DNA from: Algoriphagus ratkowskyi
Lineage (GTDB): Bacteria; Bacteroidota; Bacteroidia; Cytophagales; Cyclobacteriaceae
NCBI RefSeq assembly: GCF_002150505.1
Contig: NZ_MSSV01000015.1
Coordinates: forward strand, 152,507 to 216,506
Direction of reading: 5' to 3'
DNA length: 64,000 nucleotides
Part shown: in pieces, positions 52,114-60,818 of the stretch
How positions within the stretch are numbered: position 1 is the first letter of the stretch
How the letters are laid out: the number at the start of each line of letters is the position of its first letter
The notes under the pieces: model-generated
The model's input: only the letters and a program-made list of their open reading frames with translations
Told to the model about the DNA's origin: nothing
The model's database searches: none
Program-made: the position numbers and the translations under genes

Positions 52114-53046
52114 TTAAATATTATTCTCCGCTTTTCCTTCAAACCACATTTGGTTTTTGACAGGAGCGACGAGGGTTTCGATTTCCTCCAAAAGACCTTG
52201 AGGAATCTTGAAATCCAGCACAGATACATTTTGAGTAATTGTAGATAGATCACACATGCCTACAATTGTCGTGGTAATATCTGGATGATCCAATGCATAT
52301 CTAATCGCAACATCGCTTAGTTTCACTCCATAGCTAGTGCAAAGTGTAAGCAGTTTTGATTGCATGTTCTTCATCGCTTGTGGAGATCTATGCCATTCAG
52401 GTAACGGAGCATCCGAAAGTATACGTTGCATCAAAGGAGCAGCATTCATCAAACCGAAGCCCTTTTCTTTAGAAAGGGGCACCAATTCTCGATTGATTTC
52501 ATCTTCCAGTAGATTGTAATGCGCCCAAGACAGGACTGTGTCTACATCTATATTTCGAGTGATTTCTGCTAAGTAATTTACTGGCAAACCAGTAATTCCT
52601 ATAAATCGGGCTTTTCCTGACTCTTTAAGTTTTACCAGTGTTGGCCAAGCTTCATTTAGGATTTGCTCTTTGTCCACAAACTCTATGTCATGAAGCTGAA
52701 GGAGATCGACGTAATCTGTTTTGAGTCTGGAAAGAGATTCATCTACACTTTTGAGAATACGCTTTTCAGAAAAATCAAATTCCTGCAGGTCATAGCGGCC
52801 ACATTTTGTAGCTAAAATCACCTTGTCCCGCTTTCCTTCCAGTGCATTTCCCAGTCGCTTTTCCGCCAGGGTAAGACCATAAAAAGGAGAAACATCGAAA
52901 AAATTCACACCATGATCGATTGCATAGGCTACGGCTCGGTAACCGTCTTTTTCGTCAGAAACATTGAAAACATCTCCCATAGGTGACGCTCCAAAACCTA
53001 GAATAGACAGGTCTATTCCAGTGTTTCCTAACTTTCTGTATTCCAT
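52114..53046 (-). CDS. Aldo/keto reductase, L-fucose/L-galactose-dehydrogenase-like
   Basis: 310 aa. AKR blocks: LGFGASPMGD, FFDVSPFYGLTLAEKRLG (catalytic Asp/Tyr), VDLLQLHDIE (His), FIGITGLP and TIVGMCDL (cofactor end). The DVSPFYG form is that of the L-galactose/L-fucose dehydrogenase branch, which oxidises an aldose to its lactone. It is the first gene of a cluster with a zinc dehydrogenase, isomerase and mutarotase on the same strand. Confidence 0.8.
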   Translation of the reverse strand: MEYRKLGNTGIDLSILGFGASPMGDVFNVSDEKDGYRAVAYAIDHGVNFFDVSPFYGLTLAEKRLGNALEGKRDKVILATKCGRYDLQEFDFSEKRILKSVDESLSRLKTDYVDLLQLHDIEFVDKEQILNEAWPTLVKLKESGKARFIGITGLPVNYLAEITRNIDVDTVLSWAHYNLLEDEINRELVPLSKEKGFGLMNAAPLMQRILSDAPLPEWHRSPQAMKNMQSKLLTLCTSYGVKLSDVAIRYALDHPDITTTIVGMCDLSTITQNVSVLDFKIPQGLLEEIETLVAPVKNQMWFEGKAENNI

Positions 53047-53286
53047 AAATTAGGTTATTGTTGGGGTTGTTACTTTACAAATCCAATATATGGAGATTTT
53101 ATGAGTAGGGAAATCAAATTTGGTCGAATGGCAAATTGCCAGAGCGAGTTTTAGTATATCTAAGGATACACATTCCATTAATTTTTGATTTATTGTAAAC
53201 TGATTTCTTGTCCTTTGTAAGAAAGGCAGGATCAAACTTTCAAATCCTTTGCTTTCACCTCTATATTAATCAAACCTTGTAACCCA

Positions 53287-55527
53287 ATGAAACACCTTTT
53301 ACTTATTTGTTTAGTAACCATCCTTTTTTCCTCCTGCCAAGAAGAAGAGAAGATATATAAAGATAAGATCTACGAAAAACCTGAAATCAATCCAAATCCA
53401 GAATTAGTAGCACTTTCTCCTCAAGAATCAATGGAGAGAATTCACCTTCCCGAAGGTTTCAAAATCGAGTTGGTAGCAAGTGAACCCATGGTTTCGGAGC
53501 CTATTGCACTTGCCTGGGATGGCAATGGTAGAATGTATGTCGCACAAATGAATACCTACATGCAGGATGCCGATGCCACAGATGAGAATGAGCCATGGAG
53601 TCGGGTGATGCTCTTGGATGATACAGACGGAGATGGAGTAATGGACAAAAGTTCGGTGTTCATAGATAGCTTGGTTTTACCGAGGATTATTTTGCCGCTG
53701 GATGATCGTGTGATTGTGGGAGTGACTTACGATAGAAATCTTTACAGCTATCGCGACACGGATAATGATGGGGTAGCAGATGAGAAAATATTGATTCTTG
53801 GAGATCCGGATCGTGATAATCGTAACCTAGAACATCAGGACGCAAATATGATTTGGGGAATAGACAATTGGCTATATGTCTCCAATGACCCTTTTCGCTA
53901 CAGATTTGAAAATGATCGATTGATCCGAGACACGCTTCCTGAGCCTATGCCTGGTCAGTATGGCTTGACTCAGGATGAAGTAGGTAGGTTGTTTTTCTCA
54001 CGTGCTGGAGGAGAAATTCCAGCCTTGGGATTCCAACAAAATCCTGCTTACGGACAGCTCACTTTGAAAGATCATTGGGATGAGAGCTTTATAGAGCCTT
54101 GGCCTATTGTGGGAAATATTGATGTGCAGGGTGGGTTACGTAGAGTAAGAGCTGAAGACAATACCTTAAATACATTTACTGCAGTTTCTGGTCAGGAAGT
54201 TTATTTGGGGGATAAAATGCCTGGAGCTTACGGAGATCTTTTTATTCCTGAGCCAGTGGGTCGTCTGATTCGCAGAGCCAAAGTGAATCATGTGGATGGC
54301 AAAATCGTGTTGGAAAACCCGTATGAGAAGACTGAATTTTTAGCTTCAACTGATCCGCTTTTCCGTCCGGTTTTCTCAAGCACAGGTCCTGATGGAAGTT
54401 TGTATATCGCGGATATGTATCGTGGAATTATACAGGAAGGCAACTGGGTAGGAAAAGGAAGTTATTTGAGAGAGATGGTTGATAAGTATGGATACGATAA
54501 GTTTTTCCAAAGAGGGAGGATTTATCGAGTATATCATGAAGAGACGACTCTTGGCGAAAAGCCACAATTGCTTAATAAATCTGCTGGTGAATTAATACAA
54601 TACCTATCACATCCAAATGGCTGGTGGAGGCTAAATGCTCAGAAGTTGATCATACTAAAGAAAGATATGTCAGTAGTGCCTGAGTTGGAAAGTATCGTGA
54701 AGGGTAACGAGGGGTTTTTCCAAACCTTATTTAAGGATGATAAAGATTATGGAATAGAGAGAGTACATGCGCTTTGGACTTTGGAAGGTCTGCATGCTGA
54801 GAGCAAAGAATTGGTGAAGATTGCCATGAAAGATAAAGATCCTCGCGTCCGAGCTGCGGCGGTGAGAATCAGTGAGCGATACCTAAAGGCAAATGACGCA
54901 GATATGCTGGAAGCGCTTAATGCGATGGGATTCGACAAAGATGCTGAGGTATTGCAGCAAGTAGTACTTTCTGCTAGGATTCATAGTGAGGAGACCAAGG
55001 CTATGGTGACTCAGATTAAAGATAACTATCCGAATAACGAGCTTCTTGTGGCTACTACAGCCGAGAATCTAAATCCTTCTTTTTCTGAGATTCAAATGCT
55101 CAAGAATAAGTACAAAATGACGAATGGTGGTTCACAGATTGTAGCAGGCTATGTGATCTTCAAGGATTTCTGCTCTGCATGCCATGGAGCAGATGGAAAG
55201 GGAATCGACCAGTTGGCTCCCTCGCTTGTAGGTTCACCACGCGTGACTGGTGATCCAGAGACCACCATAAAAATCCTAATGAACGGCTTGACGGGACCTG
55301 TAGATGGTAAAGAATTCAATGGACCGATGGCACCTGCTGCGCAATACGATGACACTGAGATCGCCAATGTGCTAAGCTACATCCGAGGACATTTGAATAA
55401 TGAAGGGACGGTGTGGAGAGTGACAGTTGGTTATGTGAGAGATGCTTATAAGGATAAAAAGGGCTATTGGACGCTGAAGGAGTTGGAGGAAAATCCAGGC
55501 CTTCCTGCTGAGAAAAAAAGTAAGTAA
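53287..55527 (+). CDS. PVC-type heme-binding lipoprotein (sugar-dehydrogenase-like propeller, HEAT repeats, c-type cytochrome)
   Basis: 746 aa. The lipobox LFSSC (Cys17) is followed by a beta-propeller resembling the membrane-bound dehydrogenase domain (GFKIELVASEPMVSEPIALAWDGNGRMYVAQM, DTDGDGVMDKSSVF, FSSTGPDGSLYIADMYRGI). A HEAT-like helical part follows (ARVRAAAVRISERYL-type), then a C-terminal cytochrome domain with CSACHGADGKG, whose likely axial Met is in NGPMAPAA. Such proteins are predicted sugar or alcohol dehydrogenases that pass electrons to heme. A strong terminator follows. Confidence 0.85.
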   Translation: MKHLLLICLVTILFSSCQEEEKIYKDKIYEKPEINPNPELVALSPQESMERIHLPEGFKIELVASEPMVSEPIALAWDGNGRMYVAQMNTYMQDADATDENEPWSRVMLLDDTDGDGVMDKSSVFIDSLVLPRIILPLDDRVIVGVTYDRNLYSYRDTDNDGVADEKILILGDPDRDNRNLEHQDANMIWGIDNWLYVSNDPFRYRFENDRLIRDTLPEPMPGQYGLTQDEVGRLFFSRAGGEIPALGFQQNPAYGQLTLKDHWDESFIEPWPIVGNIDVQGGLRRVRAEDNTLNTFTAVSGQEVYLGDKMPGAYGDLFIPEPVGRLIRRAKVNHVDGKIVLENPYEKTEFLASTDPLFRPVFSSTGPDGSLYIADMYRGIIQEGNWVGKGSYLREMVDKYGYDKFFQRGRIYRVYHEETTLGEKPQLLNKSAGELIQYLSHPNGWWRLNAQKLIILKKDMSVVPELESIVKGNEGFFQTLFKDDKDYGIERVHALWTLEGLHAESKELVKIAMKDKDPRVRAAAVRISERYLKANDADMLEALNAMGFDKDAEVLQQVVLSARIHSEETKAMVTQIKDNYPNNELLVATTAENLNPSFSEIQMLKNKYKMTNGGSQIVAGYVIFKDFCSACHGADGKGIDQLAPSLVGSPRVTGDPETTIKILMNGLTGPVDGKEFNGPMAPAAQYDDTEIANVLSYIRGHLNNEGTVWRVTVGYVRDAYKDKKGYWTLKELEENPGLPAEKKSK

Positions 55528-55545
55528 TAAGTTAGGAGTATCATA

Positions 55546-55587
55546 TAGAAGCCTGTAGCACCTACCTACAGGCTTCTATTTTTTTTT
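55546..55587 (+). terminator. Intrinsic terminator
   Basis: A 13-bp stem TAGAAGCCTGTAG/CTACAGGCTTCTA, then a T-run. Confidence 0.9.
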
Positions 55588-55789
55588 GCTTTAAGGTAAA
55601 TTATTTTTCCCTTTTTCGAAACGCTTTGGCAAAAGGCTAAGAGTGTCTTCCAAATAAATATAGAATGACTAGTGCCAGTAGGAAACGTAAATTATAAGTT
55701 GTTTGTAAAACCTATCGTGTATTTCTACCTGCTTTTTACAGCTAAAAATAGTATCATCGCAACTAGAATAAACTTAACCCGGATAGTAT

Positions 55790-57868
55790 ATGAAGAATAA
55801 GTTCTTCCTCACAATGGCTGTAGCGTTGGCCACTACCATTTCTGTATCGCAAGCTCAAGACAAGCTCAAAAATATGCCTGGCTATGAACAATATCAGAAA
55901 ATGGTACCTCAGTATAGATCGGCAGTAAAGCCCGGAAGTCTAAATGTGACTTGGGCTCCCGATGGTCAGTCCTTTACATATGTTGAAAATGGTAAGCTTC
56001 AATCTTTCTCAGTTAAGACCAAAAAGGTAACAGAAGCTGGTGAAATCACAAGACCTGAGCGACGTGCTTTTAATCGCCCTGTACGTGGTCGTCAATTTGA
56101 TTCTGCTGAATCTCCTGACGGAAAATTAAAAGCATTCACCAAGGACCGTAACATGTACCTCAGTAATGCTGACGGCAGCAATGTAGTTGCAATCACTACA
56201 GATGGTAACGAGGAAAACCAGGTGAAATATGGTATCGCAACTTGGGTTTATGGTGAAGAATTAAGCCAAAACACTGCGATGTGGTGGTCTCCAGACGGTA
56301 GCAAAATTGCATTCTACAGATTTGTAGAGAAGGATGTAAAGAAATATTATGTGCTTTTGAACCAGTTGGAACTGTATGATTCTCTTGAAGTGGAGGCGTA
56401 TCCTAAGGTAGGTGAGCCAAATCTTCCTGTCGATCTGATGGTCTATGATGTGGCTACCAAAAAGATGACGGAACTGGATATCAGAGATGGTAAGCCATAT
56501 TCTGATGGAGATTTAGGAACTTATATCTATGATATGTCTTGGACTCCTGACGGCAAAGAATTGCTTTACCATTCTACGAATAGACGCCAGAATATCCTTG
56601 AATTACGTGCTGCAAATCCTGAGACTGGCAAAAGTAGAACAGTAATCCGTGAAGAGTGGCTTCCTAGTTTTGTAGAGAATTCTCCAGAAATGAACGTCTT
56701 GGCTGATGGAAAGCACTTTATATGGGCGTCTGAAAGATCCGGTTTCAACAATTATTACTTATACAACTTTGACGGAACGCTAGTCAATGTAATCACTTCT
56801 CATCCTTTCGAAGTATCTACTATTGTGAAGGTGGATGAGGATAAAAAGTTGTTGTACTATATGGCTCGCAGTGGTGAAAATCACATGCTCATGCAGCTTC
56901 ATCGTGTTCAGCTTGATGGCACGAAAGATACTCGATTGACTGATCCAGCATACCTTCATTCAGTGACGATCTCTCCTGATGGAAAGTTTTTCGTAGATAT
57001 CGCTCAGACGCATGACATTCCACCATTTACGAATTTACTCGATGCTAAGGGCAAAGTGGTTGCTGAGTTGGCGAAAAGTGACATGAGCGAGTTTGAAGAA
57101 TTGGGCTTGAAAAAAGTGGAGGTATTTACTTTTACTTCCAAAGATGGCGTGACTGAATTGCATGGTATGATTCACTTCCCATCGAATTTTGACCCAAGCA
57201 AAAAGTATCCAGTCATCCTAAATAACTACGGTGGTCCGGCTACCAATGCATTTAGAGAGAATTTCAGCACTCCAGACCCTATGACAGAATACGGTTTCTT
57301 GGTATTGAATATTGATGGCAGAAATCTAAAAGGTGGAGGAAAGAAATTGCTTGATCAATTGTATGGAAACCTAGGTTTAGTAGAAATGGATGATTTTGCC
57401 GAAGGCATTAAATCACTTCATAACCGTCCTTACTTCGATAAGGATAGAGTAGGTGTGTACGGAACCTCTTATGGCGGAACTACCGCAGCATCTATGTTGC
57501 TAAGATTCCCAGAGTTAGTCCACGCGGCTGTAGCCAATTCATCGGTGACTGACTGGAGGTTATATGATAATATCTACACAGAGCGATTCATGAGTACACT
57601 GGAGAACAATGAAGAAGGTTATAACAACTTTAGCTTGATGAATAAAGTTGATCAGCTAGAAGGTGAGTTATTGGTTTTCTTTGGAACTGCAGACAACAAT
57701 GTTCACCCAGCCAATTCACTAATGCTGATTAAAGCATTCCAAGATGCTGGCAAAAGCATTGAAGTGCAACTTGCACCTGATGGAGGTCACACTGCTCTGA
57801 ACAGAGATAGAATGATGGAATTTTTCATTGAGCACTTAGTAACTGATTATAAAAAAGTAGTTCGTTAA
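55790..57868 (+). CDS. S9 dipeptidyl-peptidase-IV-like prolyl peptidase, exported
   Basis: 692 aa. A signal peptide (FLTMAVALATTISVSQAQ) is followed by the eight-bladed propeller with WVYGEELSQNTAMWWSPDG (E-E of DPP-IV substrate binding; here G-E-E). The alpha/beta-hydrolase domain has the nucleophile GTSYGGT, Asp in TADNNVHP and His in GGHTALNRD. It would remove N-terminal X-Pro dipeptides from peptides in the periplasm. Monocistronic, followed by a terminator. Confidence 0.92.
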   Translation: MKNKFFLTMAVALATTISVSQAQDKLKNMPGYEQYQKMVPQYRSAVKPGSLNVTWAPDGQSFTYVENGKLQSFSVKTKKVTEAGEITRPERRAFNRPVRGRQFDSAESPDGKLKAFTKDRNMYLSNADGSNVVAITTDGNEENQVKYGIATWVYGEELSQNTAMWWSPDGSKIAFYRFVEKDVKKYYVLLNQLELYDSLEVEAYPKVGEPNLPVDLMVYDVATKKMTELDIRDGKPYSDGDLGTYIYDMSWTPDGKELLYHSTNRRQNILELRAANPETGKSRTVIREEWLPSFVENSPEMNVLADGKHFIWASERSGFNNYYLYNFDGTLVNVITSHPFEVSTIVKVDEDKKLLYYMARSGENHMLMQLHRVQLDGTKDTRLTDPAYLHSVTISPDGKFFVDIAQTHDIPPFTNLLDAKGKVVAELAKSDMSEFEELGLKKVEVFTFTSKDGVTELHGMIHFPSNFDPSKKYPVILNNYGGPATNAFRENFSTPDPMTEYGFLVLNIDGRNLKGGGKKLLDQLYGNLGLVEMDDFAEGIKSLHNRPYFDKDRVGVYGTSYGGTTAASMLLRFPELVHAAVANSSVTDWRLYDNIYTERFMSTLENNEEGYNNFSLMNKVDQLEGELLVFFGTADNNVHPANSLMLIKAFQDAGKSIEVQLAPDGGHTALNRDRMMEFFIEHLVTDYKKVVR

Positions 57869-57888
57869 TCTAAAATTTGATTTCATAA

Positions 57889-57925
57889 AAAACCACCTGC
57901 TGAGCAATCGGCAGGTGGTTTTTTT
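57889..57925 (+). terminator. Intrinsic terminator of the peptidase gene
   Basis: AAACCACCTGC/GCAGGTGGTTT stem with a 10-nt loop, then seven T. Confidence 0.88.
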
Positions 57926-57946
57926 ATAATTCAAGTTTACTGCATT

Positions 57947-57976
57947 GGGCACGGAGGTTACGCAGAGATCGCAATT
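57947..57976 (+). repeat. CGCAGAG-type repeat (solo)
   Basis: GGGCACGGAGGTTACGCAGA, then GATCGCAATT. Nearly the same as 63885-63918 and related to the GxxExxY cassette ends. Confidence 0.45.
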
Positions 57977-58018
57977 GTCAAGTTGAGCTAAGTTAATATC
58001 AAATCGTATGATCTATTT

Positions 58019-58050
58019 ATCGTCATTGCGAGGAACGAAGCAATCTAGAC
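58019..58050. repeat. REP-like palindrome
   Basis: TCATTGCGAGGAACGAAGCA, then ATCT: ATTGC faces GCAAT. This sequence type is widespread in many bacterial intergenic regions. Confidence 0.55.
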
Positions 58051-58068
58051 TTGTAATGGTATGAACTT

Positions 58069-58881
58069 CTATTTAAAGCTATTTACATCTATCTTAAATA
58101 ACTCTGCAGCATTTTTCCAAAGAATCATTTCCTTTTTATCATCGGGGAGCTCTAGATTTTTCATGAAATTCAAATATGATTTCATCGAAGAAATAGGCCA
58201 GTCTGTTCCGTAAAGCAGGTACTTTGGGTTACCCGCATAAGTGATCATCTGCTCCAATTCATTTTTCATCCAACGTTCAAATTTCTCAGTGAAATCCCCT
58301 AAGACCAATCCTGAAAAGTCTGCATGAACATTTTTGTTTTTGTAGGTGACTTCCATACAGTCTTTGATCCAAGGATTTCCTACATGGCAAATCACAATTT
58401 TCAAATCGGGATAGTCCACTGCCAGATCATCGTGATGAATTGGGTGGGAATATTTTACCCTGCCTGTGGGAGAATAGGTGTCACCTGAGTGAAACATAAC
58501 CGGTACATCATATTCTATCGCCATGTCATAGACGACTTTCATTCTTGAATCACTTGGATAAAATGGTTCGTATCCAGGATAGAGTTTGAGACCTTTAATA
58601 AGTCCTGTCTCTAGATATTCTGCGATTTCGCGGAGATCATGATGGTTATAATTCAGATAACTGATTCCGGCGACCACCCCTAAGTTTTTCCTGTTTGCAA
58701 TAGCTTCTACCACCTTTTTGGTACTAGGTCGATGTTCATTGACTTTGTACGAAGTGAGAACTAGGGAGTAATCAACCTCATTTTCTTCCATTGTTTCGGT
58801 CAATTTATTTAGGCAGTCTTCAAGTGATACCACACGTTCTTCATGGTAATTATTGATGTGGGTGTGGACGTCTATGATCAT
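58069..58881 (-). CDS. Amidohydrolase_2-family metal-dependent hydrolase
   Basis: 270 aa. The HxH metal motif VHTHINNYH is at residues 4-12, then KGLKLYPGYEPF, VMFHSGDTYSPTGRVKY, ICHVGNPW and the final Asp in LYGTDWP. Members of this TIM-barrel family decarboxylate or hydrolyse lactones or aromatic acids, so the substrate is open. It lies alone between the DPP-IV-like gene and the caspase-like gene. Confidence 0.8.
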   Translation of the reverse strand: MIIDVHTHINNYHEERVVSLEDCLNKLTETMEENEVDYSLVLTSYKVNEHRPSTKKVVEAIANRKNLGVVAGISYLNYNHHDLREIAEYLETGLIKGLKLYPGYEPFYPSDSRMKVVYDMAIEYDVPVMFHSGDTYSPTGRVKYSHPIHHDDLAVDYPDLKIVICHVGNPWIKDCMEVTYKNKNVHADFSGLVLGDFTEKFERWMKNELEQMITYAGNPKYLLYGTDWPISSMKSYLNFMKNLELPDDKKEMILWKNAAELFKIDVNSFK

Positions 58882-59200
58882 GTTTCAAAAATTGGTTGGT
58901 GCAAAATGTAACAATATTTTGACCAAGGGAAGAAAAGCCAAAATATTCAAGTAACTCATGAGATGTCTTAGCTGCAGGCAAAGTAAATTTTTTATAAAAT
59001 TAATTTTCCATAAAAGTCTCCGCAAAATCAGTAAAAATTGAAGCTATAAATTCTGGTTTTTTTCTAAATTTGATCATGTGCCGCGACACAAATTTTTAAG
59101 TAACTGATTAATTTTTAAGTAAATACGATTGACAAATCTATTTATAGACGGATAGCCGAAACCGCTAATAGTAGGCGAAAATTTTTATCTAAATATCAAA
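58882..59200. other. AT-rich intergenic region (319 bp) upstream of the caspase-like gene
   Basis: It contains inverted repeat AAATTTG/CAAATTT (59066-59095) and two direct copies of AATTTTTAAGTAA (59091-59103, 59110-59122) whose starts are 19 bp apart, close to two helical turns. A TTGACA-like word is at 59129. No ORF is supported. Confidence 0.5.
59066..59122 (+). promoter_or_regulatory. Operator-like repeats upstream of the caspase-like gene
   Basis: A 13-bp word AATTTTTAAGTAA occurs twice with exact identity at 19-bp spacing. The first copy overlaps the right arm of an inverted repeat with a 16-nt spacer. A regulator that binds one face of the helix is an inference. Confidence 0.35.
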
Positions 59201-60313
59201 ATGAAGACAATAAAACTAGGCAAGCTTACCTTACCGGAGTTTGCTGCAGAAAAAGCAATTGGCGTGCGAGGTGATGGATCACTTATGTATGCGAAAGAAG
59301 TAGTATCTGGAAAAATGCCTCCAAAATTTGGCATGGATCTCACCTCACTTGACAACATAGCCAAGCTGGCAATACAGCGAATTAAGCTAGAACCAGAATT
59401 GAAGATCGGAGTGATAGAAGCTGGTACGTATAGTAAGGCGGAAATTATATCTCATATTGAAAACCAAACTTCCTTTGGAAGGCAGATCGCAGATGCAGAG
59501 GTAAAGTATGCGGAATACTTGCTTAATCAGATGCTGGGAAAGATATCTATAGATTCGCTCAAATTTGTGATGCCAAAGGCCGAAGTATTGCCCACTATTC
59601 CTACTGAATGGAAAATCATCCCAAAGGCTCAGTGGAAGCTTTTTTCCAACAAAGTATTGTTTTGTGAAAACACCACGGATAGTGTCACCAGCGAGGTTGC
59701 TACCTATAGGCAAAATAATGTTCACCCTGTTTTCGCAAGTCGTGGTTTCGAGGTGATTAAGCTGATAGGGGTGAATGACAATCGTACTAATTTTGCAGCC
59801 AGAGCAAAAGAATCAAGGGTGACTTATATCAGTGGGATCGGTCATGGAAATTATGACAACTATACCGGCCATAGCAACTCCAGTTTACTTCGCGTAGGTT
59901 CGTATGATTCTTCGGAAGTAGACAATAGCTCCATTCACTTTTTGAGTTGCCGAACTGGAAGAGATTTGGGGCCAAATACAGTTTCCAAGGGCGCATTCTC
60001 TTATATGGGATACACGGAGAATTTCACTTTTACTTGGGCAAATTCAACACTCTTTTGGATTGCCGATTCACAATATGATATCAGCATGGCTCTTGGACGT
60101 ACTGTTCAGCAGTCCGTAGCGGATTCAGTTGCTCAGTTTAATGTGGGTATGGCAGCTGTGCCAGGTACTACCACAGCTGCATTGCTCATGCAAGACCGTG
60201 ACCTGATGCGCTCAGCCATGTCTGGTGCTGCTTGGGGAAGCAAAACTGCTAGAATCCAGCCTTATGTTTTCTACCATATGACCTTGGCGGATTTCACCAT
60301 GAAACGTTTATAA
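59201..60313 (+). CDS. Caspase-fold (CHAT/C14-like) cysteine peptidase with N-terminal docking or pro-domain
   Basis: 370 aa, with no signal peptide. The first 50 residues are variable. Residues 51-111 form a domain that recurs in the next gene. From about 140 onward the caspase fold is visible: KVLFCENTTD (beta-1), RGFEVIKL, VTYISGIGHGNYDNYTG (catalytic His215) and IHFLSCRTGR (catalytic Cys250), with Leu and Gly patterns of the following strands. The His-to-Cys spacing (35 residues) is normal for CHAT/caspase peptidases. No TPR, NACHT, TIR or gasdermin partner is present. Substrate unknown. Family call is from motifs only. Confidence 0.7.
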   Translation: MKTIKLGKLTLPEFAAEKAIGVRGDGSLMYAKEVVSGKMPPKFGMDLTSLDNIAKLAIQRIKLEPELKIGVIEAGTYSKAEIISHIENQTSFGRQIADAEVKYAEYLLNQMLGKISIDSLKFVMPKAEVLPTIPTEWKIIPKAQWKLFSNKVLFCENTTDSVTSEVATYRQNNVHPVFASRGFEVIKLIGVNDNRTNFAARAKESRVTYISGIGHGNYDNYTGHSNSSLLRVGSYDSSEVDNSSIHFLSCRTGRDLGPNTVSKGAFSYMGYTENFTFTWANSTLFWIADSQYDISMALGRTVQQSVADSVAQFNVGMAAVPGTTTAALLMQDRDLMRSAMSGAAWGSKTARIQPYVFYHMTLADFTMKRL

Positions 60314-60322
60314 TGCATTCAC

Positions 60323-60360
60323 ATAGCAGTTGTTTTGAAAAACAAACAGCTGCTATTTTT
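60323..60360 (+). terminator. Attenuator-like hairpin between the peptidase and the small protein
   Basis: ATAGCAG (60323-60329) pairs with CTGCTAT (60350-60356), with inner GTTTT/AAAAC, then TTTTT. It lies in the 59-bp gap before the small gene and could make partial termination. Confidence 0.5.
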
Positions 60361-60372
60361 AACTTTAACATT

Positions 60373-60726
60373 ATGGAAAAAATAACACTACCTCCAATCG
60401 CATTAGAAGCTAAAGGCAAACCACTTAGCTACAAGCCACAAACCTGTGAATTTAGCTATTACGATAAAGTGGCTAATGGCGAACAGAAAATTTATCCTTT
60501 TGCCAAAATGGATAAGGATTCACGTATCAAACTAGCAATTAAACGTTATCAATCCTCTGAAGAGAATACCATGGTTTCCACCTTGAATGGTGAGCAATAT
60601 TCAAAAGAAGCTATTGTTCGAGAAATCGAACAAGAAACGTCTGTTGGAAATAGCTTTGTATCTCTCGATCTAAATTATTTGGAATATTATCTGAGTACCT
60701 TTCCTGCTAACGCTTTTGGTGTATGA
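60373..60726 (+). CDS. Small protein sharing the peptidase's N-terminal domain
   Basis: 117 aa from the ATG at 60373; an ATG at 60313 overlaps the upstream stop (TAATG) and would add 20 residues that match nothing. With the 60373 start the protein aligns colinearly with the peptidase: DSRIKLAIKR, EQYSKEAIVREIEQETSVG and NYLEYYL correspond to DNIAKLAIQR, GTYSKAEIISHIENQTSFG and KYAEYLL. About 19 of 61 positions are identical. It lacks the catalytic part. It is plausibly a substrate, inhibitor or adaptor of the peptidase. Convergent with the DtxR-type gene. Confidence 0.65.
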   Translation: MEKITLPPIALEAKGKPLSYKPQTCEFSYYDKVANGEQKIYPFAKMDKDSRIKLAIKRYQSSEENTMVSTLNGEQYSKEAIVREIEQETSVGNSFVSLDLNYLEYYLSTFPANAFGV

Positions 60727-60818
60727 AGACCGAAAAAACTTTATACTAGTAATTTACCGTCTAGCTGATAACTATCTGTTAAATGTGTCCATGGAAATGA
60801 AACTTCAATTTGCCTTTT

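Noticed and set aside
60313..60372. Start of the small protein at the overlapping ATG (TAATG)
   Set aside because: The 20 extra residues match nothing and the alignment with the peptidase begins at 60373. It is kept as an alternative start.
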